DNA from: Elusimicrobia bacterium CG06_land_8_20_14_3_00_38_11
GTDB taxonomy: Bacteria > Elusimicrobiota > UBA8919
DNA length: 7,539 bases
Reading direction: 5' to 3'
NCBI GenBank assembly: GCA_002780205.1
Contig: PEVQ01000048.1
Coordinates: 1-7,539 of the forward strand
Shown here in pieces: positions 1 to 5,283 of the stretch (position 1 is the first letter of the stretch; every line of letters begins with the position of its first letter). The translations under genes were made by a program, and so were the position numbers. Under the pieces are notes generated by a model, which saw nothing but the letters and a program-made list of their open reading frames with translations, ran no database searches and was not told the origin of the DNA.

Positions 1-2792
1 CGGAACACTTCCCCGGGGTCAGCTTTTTCCATGAAATTTTTATTTGATAGTTTTGTTTCATAAATTTGCAGTTCATGATTTATTTTTACGAGTTGCGTCT
101 CAAGCCGTTTTTTTTCTAATTCAAAATCAATTTTGCCTTCTAAAAGAACAAAAATTTCGACATCACCCACAATTGCCGAAGCGGAATGATTTTGCTTTTG
201 AGGATTTTTTGTAAAATCAATTTTGCCGATTTTTGCCAGCGAGTTTATGTAATGTTTATTTTCTTGAATGATTTTTTCCGTATCTTTAGAAGATATTTTT
301 ACTACGATATCCACAGTGTCCGATAGTTTTATATTCATAACGGAACGGATATTTCTTACGGCAGTAATTATTTCTATTACTTTTTGGATTTCTTTTTCCG
401 CGGTTTCATTGATTTTTGTTTCATCAAATTTCGGGTAGTCGGAAACCATAATATTTTTTTTCTGTTCTGTAATGTTCTGAAAAATTTCCTCCGTGATAAA
501 CGGCATTATCGGATGGAGAAGTTTTAATATGTTTTCAAGAACTTCAAGGTGAATTTTCCGCACCGCATTTTTTGTTTTTTCATCATTTCCGTAAAGTCGG
601 GTTTTTGAGAATTCCACATACCAATCGCAGTATTTTGACCAGATAAATTCGTACAAAAGACGGGATGCTTCCGACGGGTTGTAATTTTCAATCGCTTCGG
701 TAACATTTTTTATCGTCTGACTTAATTCCGACAAAATCCATTTGTCTGTTGATTCTAAATCTGCGTAATTTGCGTTTGTTATCTGCGTAATCTGCGTTTT
801 CAGGTTCATCAGAACAAATCTTGAAACATTCCACAATTTATTGGCAAAATTTCTTGCCATTACAAAATTCTCATCGGAAATTTGCATATCCCTTCCGGGA
901 ATTCCCTGATATGCAAGTGCAAATCGCAATGCGTCCGTTCCGTACTTTTCCATAATTGTTAGAGGGTCAATTACATTGCCTAATGATTTTGACATCTTCT
1001 TGCCTTTTTTGTCGCGGACTATTCCGTGAATATAAACATCGCTGTAAGGCACTTCATTTTTGAATTCCAGTCCCAGCATAATCATTCTTGCAACCCACAA
1101 ATAAAGTATTTCGTGTCCGGTAACCAAAACATTTGTAGGATAATAGTAATCTAAATCAGTCGGAAGTTGGAAGTTGCCCGCCTGCCAGTCGTCGGGCAGG
1201 GAAGTTGGAGGTTTCGTGTTTTTACTTCTTACTTCTAACTTCTCACTTCTAACCTCTTCAGGCCAACCGAAAACGGACAATGGCCATAATGCCGACGAAA
1301 ACCATGTGTCAAGAACATCGGGGTCCTGTATGAAATCTGATTTTCCGCAGCCCGAACATTTGTTCGGTTTTGTTGGGGATGCATAGACACCTTTTGTATC
1401 GGATGTGACATCTTCAATTTTTAGCGAAGCGTCAACGCAATTTTTACAATACCAAAGCGGAATCCGGTGCCCCCACCATATCTGTCGGGAAATGCACCAG
1501 TCCTTTAAATTCTCAAGCCACAGAAGATACGGTTTCAGCCATTTATCCGGGAAAAATTTTGTTTTTCCTTCGTTAGCAGCATCAATAGCCCGTTTTGCCA
1601 TATCCGACATTTTCAAAAACCACTGTTTGGAATTAAATGACTCAACAATCGTATCGCATCTGTAACATCTTTTTTTGGGTCCAATGTAATCTTCTTCTCT
1701 TTCTAAAAACTGTTTTTCTTTGAGCCGTTCTATCAAAATTTTTCTGGCTTCATCTCTGTCTTTGCCGATTAAGTCGGAGACCTCATTATTTTTTATAACC
1801 TGTTTTTTTAAGTCAAGAATTATATTTGATGTAATTTTTGCTTTTTTATCAATAACATCAATATAAACAAGGTTGTGTCTTTTTGCCATAGCATCGTCGT
1901 TGAGGTCGTGCGCCGGAGTTATTTTTACAGCACCAGTTCCGAATTTCATATCAACCGCTTCGTCTGCAATTATAGGAATTATCCGGTTGACAAGCGGCAG
2001 CACCGCATTTTTTCCGACTAATTTTTTATATCTTTCATCATTTGGATTTACTGCTACCGCAGTATCTCCGAGCATTGTTTCCGGGCGGGTGGTAGCCACT
2101 ACAATATAGTCGGAAGTTGGAAGTTGGAAGTTAGAAGTTTTTACTTCGGACTTCGGACTTCGGACTTCGGGCTGCATTATCGGATACTTAACATACCAGA
2201 GTTTTCCTTTTTCATCCTCCTGCTCGTATTCGCTTTCATTGAGTGCGGTTTCGCATCTTGGGCACCAATCAACGAACCGTGTATCTCTATAAATCAGCCC
2301 CTTTTCGTAAAGTTTTATGAACGCACAATTCACCGCTTTTTTTCGTTTTTCGTCCATCGTAAAACATAACCTGTCCCAGTCGCATGAGCATCCCAGTTTG
2401 TGAAGTTGCGATATGATTGTTTCGCCGGTTTTTTCCGCCCAGACCTCCATCATTTTGACAAATTCTTCGCGGGTAAAATCATCCCGTTTTTTATGCTGTT
2501 TTTTGAGTTCCTTTTCCATTACATTTTGTGTGGCGATTCCGCCGTGGTCTGTTCCGGGAATCCAGCAGGCGTTAAATCCGTTCATTCTTTTGAAACGAAT
2601 AATTATATCTTGCAAAAGATTATTTAAGGCGTGACCTATGTGAAGCGAGCCGGTGACATTCGGCGGAGGAATTACGATAGAAAATGATTTTTTTGATGTG
2701 TCCGGCTCGGAATGGAAAAGTTTATTCTCTTCCCAAATTTTCAGCCATTTTGCCTCAATTTCTTTAGGTTCGTAAATTTTCGGAATTTCCAT
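1..2792 (-). CDS. valS: Valine--tRNA ligase (ValRS), 3' end cut by window edge
   Basis: Class I aminoacyl-tRNA synthetase that charges tRNA-Val with valine in the cytoplasm. I translated the minus strand from the ATG at 2792-2790 to the edge and found 930 codons and no stop. Visible motifs: PPPNVTGSLHIGHA (residues 42-55, HIGH at 51-54), the CP1 editing segment with TTRPETM (234-240) and GTGAVKITPAHD (285-296), a Cys-rich knuckle (WYCKNC and KCSGCG), WFSSALWP, KMSKS (599-603), the anticodon-domain signature LHPIMPFITEE, and the start of the C-terminal coiled coil. E. coli ValRS has 951 residues, so roughly 20-30 residues are probably missing here. Repeat-derived insertions occupy residues 208-228, 513-545 and 666-679, and perhaps part of the knuckle region. 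All are in frame and lie between conserved blocks, so the enzyme is probably functional. No strong Shine-Dalgarno precedes the start, only an A-rich AAAAAG. Confidence 0.97.
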   Translation of the reverse strand, partial: MEIPKIYEPKEIEAKWLKIWEENKLFHSEPDTSKKSFSIVIPPPNVTGSLHIGHALNNLLQDIIIRFKRMNGFNACWIPGTDHGGIATQNVMEKELKKQHKKRDDFTREEFVKMMEVWAEKTGETIISQLHKLGCSCDWDRLCFTMDEKRKKAVNCAFIKLYEKGLIYRDTRFVDWCPRCETALNESEYEQEDEKGKLWYVKYPIMQPEVRSPKSEVKTSNFQLPTSDYIVVATTRPETMLGDTAVAVNPNDERYKKLVGKNAVLPLVNRIIPIIADEAVDMKFGTGAVKITPAHDLNDDAMAKRHNLVYIDVIDKKAKITSNIILDLKKQVIKNNEVSDLIGKDRDEARKILIERLKEKQFLEREEDYIGPKKRCYRCDTIVESFNSKQWFLKMSDMAKRAIDAANEGKTKFFPDKWLKPYLLWLENLKDWCISRQIWWGHRIPLWYCKNCVDASLKIEDVTSDTKGVYASPTKPNKCSGCGKSDFIQDPDVLDTWFSSALWPLSVFGWPEEVRSEKLEVRSKNTKPPTSLPDDWQAGNFQLPTDLDYYYPTNVLVTGHEILYLWVARMIMLGLEFKNEVPYSDVYIHGIVRDKKGKKMSKSLGNVIDPLTIMEKYGTDALRFALAYQGIPGRDMQISDENFVMARNFANKLWNVSRFVLMNLKTQITQITNANYADLESTDKWILSELSQTIKNVTEAIENYNPSEASRLLYEFIWSKYCDWYVEFSKTRLYGNDEKTKNAVRKIHLEVLENILKLLHPIMPFITEEIFQNITEQKKNIMVSDYPKFDETKINETAEKEIQKVIEIITAVRNIRSVMNIKLSDTVDIVVKISSKDTEKIIQENKHYINSLAKIGKIDFTKNPQKQNHSASAIVGDVEIFVLLEGKIDFELEKKRLETQLVKINHELQIYETKLSNKNFMEKADPGEVF
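758..798 (-). repeat. Dispersed repeat inside valS (ACGCAGATT type)
   Basis: On the coding strand this reads as copies of AACGCAGATTACGCAGAT, encoding a TQITQITNANYADL-like stretch (residues 666-679) between the catalytic core and the anticodon-binding domain. The 18 bases at 781-798 match 2803-2820 in the valS leader exactly, in opposite orientation. Neighbouring GATTACRCAGATAACA also recurs at 2831-2846. The frame is preserved. Confidence 0.85.
1158..1258 (-). repeat. In-frame heptamer-arm repeat inside valS, with nested palindrome
   Basis: On the plus strand the left arm begins AGTCGGAAGTTGGAAGTT (1158-1175), identical to 2108-2125. A poly-T centre follows, then a right arm of five 7-bp units of the form ACTTCNN or close to it (1224-1258). 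A GC-rich palindrome (1175-1200) interrupts the left arm. The segment encodes residues 513-545 of ValRS, including NFQLPT, and sits between WPLSVFGWPE and TNVLVTGHE, two blocks that are nearly adjacent in other ValRS proteins. There is no stop and no frameshift. Confidence 0.9.
1175..1200. repeat. GC-rich palindrome nested in the valS repeat
   Basis: CCTGCC (1181-1186) pairs with GGCAGG (1195-1200) across an 8-base loop. Alternatively TGCCCG (1175-1180) pairs with CGGGCA (1193-1198). Copies of GAAGTTG lie on both sides (1170-1176 and 1201-1207), so a second small element appears to have entered the heptamer array. The 7-bp flanks could be array units rather than a target duplication. Confidence 0.7.
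1419..1435 (-). repeat. 17-bp repeat in valS shared with its own leader
   Basis: TTTTAGCGAAGCGTCAA on the plus strand is identical at 1419-1435 and 2885-2901. In valS it encodes VDASLKI immediately after the first Cys pair of the Cys-rich knuckle, where a longer than usual linker separates the two pairs. The insertion boundaries cannot be fixed from one sequence. Confidence 0.6.
2108..2170 (-). repeat. In-frame heptamer-arm palindromic repeat inside valS
   Basis: The plus strand shows four left-arm heptamers (AGTCGGA, AGTTGGA twice, AGTTAGA), a T-rich centre, and four right-arm ACTTCGG heptamers (2143-2149, 2150-2156, 2157-2163, 2164-2170). The centre can fold as GAAGT-TTTT-ACTTC. The element encodes residues 208-228 of ValRS (PEVRSPKSEV, then NFQLPTSD), replacing the variable segment just before YIVVATTRPETM of the editing domain. 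Confidence 0.92.
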
Positions 2793-2802
2793 AACTTTTT
2801 AG

Positions 2803-2848
2803 AACGCAGATTACGCAGATTTTGAACGGCGATTACACAGATAACACC
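2803..2848. repeat. Dispersed repeat in the valS 5' leader
   Basis: It starts with AACGCAGATTACGCAGAT (2803-2820), inverted relative to the identical 18 bases inside valS (781-798), and continues with GATTACACAGATAACA (2831-2846), 15 of 16 identical to a segment of the valS copy. Its near end lies about 10 bases from the valS start codon, so it fills the region where a ribosome would load. Confidence 0.8.
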
Positions 2849-2884
2849 GACGAAACTTAATCAGTGTCATCAGATATTGTTGGG

Positions 2885-2901
2885 TTTTAGCGAAGCGTCA
2901 A
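2885..2901. repeat. 17-bp repeat at the valS transcript 5' end
   Basis: Exact copy of the 17 bases at 1419-1435. It lies just downstream of the predicted valS -10 box, at or next to the predicted transcription start. Confidence 0.65.
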
Positions 2902-2908
2902 TAATATC

Positions 2909-2937
2909 AGTATATTATTTTTTGTCTTAAAAATCAA
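2909..2937 (-). promoter_or_regulatory. sigma70-type promoter for valS
   Basis: On the minus strand TTGATT (-35, plus-strand 2932-2937) and TATACT (-10, plus-strand 2909-2914) are separated by exactly 17 bases. The predicted start near 2902 gives a leader of about 110 nt made largely of dispersed repeats. I saw no T-box motif in it. Confidence 0.75.
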
Positions 2938-2945
2938 TATAATTC

Positions 2946-2974
2946 TTGACAAAACGGGAAAAATTCTTTATACT
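2946..2974 (+). promoter_or_regulatory. Strong sigma70-type promoter for the M23/bactofilin operon
   Basis: Consensus TTGACA (2946-2951), a 17-base spacer and TATACT (2969-2974). Transcription is predicted to begin near 2981, just ahead of the inverted repeat and hairpin cluster, giving a structured leader of about 130 nt. Its -35 box is only 8 bp from the valS -35 box on the other strand. Confidence 0.85.
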
Positions 2975-2985
2975 TATGTTGGAGG

Positions 2986-3095
2986 CAATTAAAAATGACA
3001 CGGAGTGTCATTCCGTGCTTGACACGGAATCTATAGATTTCCGCTTTCGCGGGAATGACCCCGCTGAAGCGGGGTCAATTTTGCATTTTTAATTG
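2986..3095. repeat. REP-like hairpin cluster bounded by a 12-bp inverted repeat
   Basis: The outer arms CAATTAAAAATG (2986-2997) and CATTTTTAATTG (3084-3095) are perfect inverse complements. Between or overlapping them are four consecutive hairpins: TGACAC/GTGTCA (2996-3010), ATTCCGTG/CACGGAAT (3010-3030), an 8-bp stem with one G-T pair around a TTTC loop (3037-3056), and TGACCCCGCT/AGCGGGGTCA (3056-3077). This resembles the dispersed GTCATTCC..CGGGAAT repeats of many bacterial genomes. It lies wholly in the predicted leader of the M23 mRNA. Confidence 0.85.
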
Positions 3096-3103
3096 ATTTT
3101 AAC

Positions 3104-3108
3104 GGAGG
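3104..3108 (+). promoter_or_regulatory. Shine-Dalgarno that sets the M23 peptidase start
   Basis: GGAGG lies 5 bases before ATG 3114. It rules out the in-frame TTG at 3093, which is upstream of this site and inside the inverted-repeat arm. Confidence 0.85.
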
Positions 3109-3113
3109 ATTTT

Positions 3114-4025
3114 ATGAAAATGAAAAAAACAAAGAACAGAATGTTTACGGTGATGATTGTGCCGCATTCAACATCCAGACCAATTACGCTTGATGTTTCA
3201 AAAGAGTTTATTACTTCGCTGTTTTTTATTTTCGTCGGAGTTTTTGCCTGGGCGGGACTTATCATTCATAAACAGATTGATTATTGGGCGCTGAAAACGG
3301 AAAACAGGATGCTCGCAAAAGAATCGGAATATTTTGCAAAAGAGATGCTTCAGGTGAGACAGATGGCTGATAATTTAAGAGAGATGGACAGGGAAACGAG
3401 AAAGATTATCGGGCTTAAAAGCAAAAAGGCGGTTATTCAGTCGGGCGGTCCCACCGTCGGCGAACTTGAAAGAATCACAAAATATCTAACCGAAAAAAAA
3501 CTTTCAATTACGCCGCAGGAGTTCAAACAGCATGTATTTGCCCTCACATCGGAAACGCAGGAACTTAAAAAAAGTTTTACCGAGTCAAGCAATTTTATCA
3601 AAAATGAAAAAGTCAGGTGGAATGCAACACCGTGTGTCTGGCCGGTATATGGAAGAATTACGTGCGGTTTTGGTCCGAGAATCCACCCGATAAAGAAATA
3701 TAAAGAGATACATCTCGCAATTGACATTGCGGCTGAAAGAGGCGACCCGATAAGAGCGCCCGCCGACGGTGAGGTGATTCTTGCCGCCTGGCAGCCGGGT
3801 TACGGAAAACTTATCGTTATAGAACACAACTGCGGATTTATGACGAGGTACGGTCATTGCTCAAAAATTCTTGTAAAGCAGGGACAGAAAGTTAAAAGGG
3901 GTCAGACCATCGGACTTATCGGTTCTACAGGTTGTGCGACCGGCCCCCATCTGCACTATGAAATTTGGAAAAATGGTCGCGCACAAAATCCGAAAAGATA
4001 TTTGACAGAGGCAATTTTGAAGTAA
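3114..4025 (+). CDS. Membrane-anchored M23 family (LytM-type) peptidoglycan endopeptidase
   Basis: A 303-residue zinc metallopeptidase expected to cleave peptidoglycan peptide cross-links outside the cytoplasmic membrane. It has a short basic N-terminus, one hydrophobic segment (about 33-51) acting as a signal anchor, a charged, probably coiled-coil stretch (about 57-100), a linker, and the M23 domain (about 176-297). Zinc and catalytic motifs are present: H200 and D204 in HLAID, H248 in RYGH, and HLH at 279-281. The usual HxGxD has Ala in place of Gly. Because all ligands remain, it is probably active rather than a degenerate LytM regulator. The start was chosen from GGAGG at 3104. Bactofilin follows 90 bp downstream, and by analogy with known M23-bactofilin pairs the protein may act in local cell-wall remodelling. 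Confidence 0.93.
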   Translation: MKMKKTKNRMFTVMIVPHSTSRPITLDVSKEFITSLFFIFVGVFAWAGLIIHKQIDYWALKTENRMLAKESEYFAKEMLQVRQMADNLREMDRETRKIIGLKSKKAVIQSGGPTVGELERITKYLTEKKLSITPQEFKQHVFALTSETQELKKSFTESSNFIKNEKVRWNATPCVWPVYGRITCGFGPRIHPIKKYKEIHLAIDIAAERGDPIRAPADGEVILAAWQPGYGKLIVIEHNCGFMTRYGHCSKILVKQGQKVKRGQTIGLIGSTGCATGPHLHYEIWKNGRAQNPKRYLTEAILK

Positions 4026-4040
4026 TTCCGGGTTATCGGG

Positions 4041-4095
4041 TTTTAGAGTTTCAGGGTTTTAACTCTATAACTCTACGAACTCTATAACTCTAAAA
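4041..4095. repeat. Intergenic direct and inverted repeats between M23 and bactofilin genes
   Basis: AACTCTATAACTCTA occurs at 4061-4075 and 4078-4092 (17-bp period). TTTTAGAGTT (4041-4050) is a perfect inverse complement of AACTCTAAAA (4086-4095), and its TAGAGTT core can also pair with 4061-4067. A hairpin forms but no T-tract follows it, so I do not call it a terminator. It probably belongs to another dispersed repeat family and lies within the operon leader of bactofilin. Confidence 0.8.
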
Positions 4096-4115
4096 ACTGA
4101 TTTTCTGGAGGCAAA

Positions 4116-4490
4116 ATGTTTGGAAAAAAAGAAACTATCGGAAAAATTGAGACGATTATAGCAGCGGGTACTAATGTAAAAGGTGATGTGTCGTCGGAAG
4201 GAACCATTCGCATAGACGGTGCGGTTGATGGTCATATTCTGAAGGCAGCAGGAGTTATCGTCGGAAAAACCGGAAAAATAGCAGGTGACCTGAACGGCGA
4301 GTCGGTTATTATCGGCGGCGAGGTTTCCGGAAATGTAGTTGCATCAAACAATCTTGAACTTTTATCAACCGCGCAGGTCTTCGGCGATATAAAATCACAG
4401 ACGCTTTCAATTCACGAAGGCGCCGTTTTTGAAGGCAAATGCACGATGAGTAGAAAGGAAGTGGTAGGAAATGTTGAAAAATTGGCTTAA
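4116..4490 (+). CDS. Bactofilin (polymer-forming cytoskeletal protein)
   Basis: A 124-residue protein made almost entirely of short beta-helix turns, the hallmark of bactofilins (DUF583 family). Repeated turns are visible as GDVSSEG, IDGAVDGHI, GKIAGDLNGE, GEVSGNVVAS, AQVFGDIKSQ and GAVFEGKCTM. The short non-helical N-terminus (MFGKKETIGKIET) and the size fit the family. Bactofilins self-assemble into nucleotide-independent filaments at the membrane and scaffold cell-wall enzymes. GGAGG at 4107-4111, 4 bases before the ATG, supports the start. Its neighbour is an M23 peptidase, the kind of partner known for bactofilins in other bacteria. The last 20 bases overlap the methyltransferase start, suggesting coupled translation. 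Confidence 0.94.
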   Translation: MFGKKETIGKIETIIAAGTNVKGDVSSEGTIRIDGAVDGHILKAAGVIVGKTGKIAGDLNGESVIIGGEVSGNVVASNNLELLSTAQVFGDIKSQTLSIHEGAVFEGKCTMSRKEVVGNVEKLA

Positions 4491-5280
4491 CACAATTCAA
4501 AATATTGACTGTATAAAAGGAATGAAACATCTTCCGGATAATTCTGTTGATTTGGTTGTTACATCCCCGCCATATGACGGCATTAGAAAATACAATGGTT
4601 TTTCAATAAATTTGTCGGAAGTGGGAAAGGAACTTTTTCGGGTTTTAAAAGATGGCGGAATTGCAGTTATGGTTATTCAAGACCAGACAATAAAATATGC
4701 AAAAACATTAACCTCTTTTAGAACAATTATTGATTGGTGCGATAACGCTGGTTTTCGTCTTTTTGAATGTTGTCTTTATAGGAAACACGGCACTGACGGG
4801 GCGTGGTATTCAAAAAGATTCAGAGTTGACCATGAATACATACCGATATTTTTGAAAGGTGAAAGGCCGCAATATTTTAATAAAGAGCCATTAAAAATAC
4901 CGTCAAAATGGGCTGGTGTCACAATGACAGGCGGAGCAACCCGTTGCACAAATGGTAAGACATTGGAATCAAGACCAATCACAATAAATCCGATGAAATG
5001 CAGGGGAACCGTCTGGGAATATCTTACCTGCGGTGACGGTGACCGTCTCAAACATCAGCATCCGGCAACTTTTCCCGATAAACTGCCTTACGATGTAATT
5101 CAATGTTTTTGTCCTGAAAACGGAATTGTTTTAGACCCGTTTATGGGAAGCGGAACAGCAGCAATCGCGGCAATAAAACTGAATAGAAAATTTATAGGTT
5201 TTGAAATTTCAAAGGATTATTGTAATCTTGCAAACAAGCGGATAGAAAAAGAGGCGGGTTTGTTGTTATCACTGAAATAA
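4471..5280 (+). CDS. Beta-class DNA methyltransferase (N4-cytosine or N6-adenine)
   Basis: A 269-residue S-adenosylmethionine-dependent DNA methylase of the N6/N4 family. Catalytic motif IV (TSPPY, 31-35) precedes the AdoMet-binding motif I (DPFMGSGT, 222-229), which defines the beta arrangement; FIGFEI (241-246) supplies the acidic residue after motif I. HPATFP (197-202) is typical of the region preceding motif I. TSPPY is common among N4-cytosine enzymes, but the target base cannot be settled from sequence. The start at 4471 fits the conserved opening NTIQNIDCIKGMKHLPDNSV, with AGGAAG at 4456-4461. It overlaps bactofilin by 20 bp and ends 3 bp before the convergent gene. No recognisable restriction endonuclease is present, so it is either an orphan or partnered with the unknown neighbour. 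Confidence 0.93.
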   Translation: MLKNWLNTIQNIDCIKGMKHLPDNSVDLVVTSPPYDGIRKYNGFSINLSEVGKELFRVLKDGGIAVMVIQDQTIKYAKTLTSFRTIIDWCDNAGFRLFECCLYRKHGTDGAWYSKRFRVDHEYIPIFLKGERPQYFNKEPLKIPSKWAGVTMTGGATRCTNGKTLESRPITINPMKCRGTVWEYLTCGDGDRLKHQHPATFPDKLPYDVIQCFCPENGIVLDPFMGSGTAAIAAIKLNRKFIGFEISKDYCNLANKRIEKEAGLLLSLK

Positions 5281-5283
5281 GAG

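Noticed and set aside
1158..1258. Repeats in valS taken as a frameshift, pseudogene or CRISPR-like array.
   Set aside because: The frame is continuous with all catalytic motifs intact, and the units are 7 bp without spacers, so neither decay nor CRISPR fits.
1174..2634. Several plus-strand ORFs of 70-90 codons opposite valS.
   Set aside because: They are antisense to a well-supported essential gene, have no family features and overlap repeats.
2793..2908. A T-box riboswitch in the valS leader, as is common for aminoacyl-tRNA synthetase genes.
   Set aside because: The leader is short and made of dispersed repeats; no T-box consensus or terminator hairpin is visible.
2995..3036. A 13-codon ORF (MTRSVIPCLTRNL) with GGAGG at 2981-2985 upstream of the M23 gene, a possible leader peptide.
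   Set aside because: The predicted transcript starts near 2981, so the GGAGG would be at the extreme 5' end, and the ORF lies entirely in the hairpin cluster. Most likely incidental.
3093..3113. TTG at 3093 as an upstream start for the M23 peptidase.
   Set aside because: It precedes the clear GGAGG at 3104 and lies in the inverted-repeat arm; ATG 3114 is correctly spaced.
4041..4095. Rho-independent terminator between the M23 and bactofilin genes.
   Set aside because: The stems are AT-rich and weak, and no T-run follows; bactofilin has its own ribosome site but no clear separate promoter.
5281..5283. A terminator between the convergent methyltransferase and unknown gene.
   Set aside because: Only 3 bases separate the stop codons and no hairpin with T-tract is seen nearby; the transcripts probably overlap.
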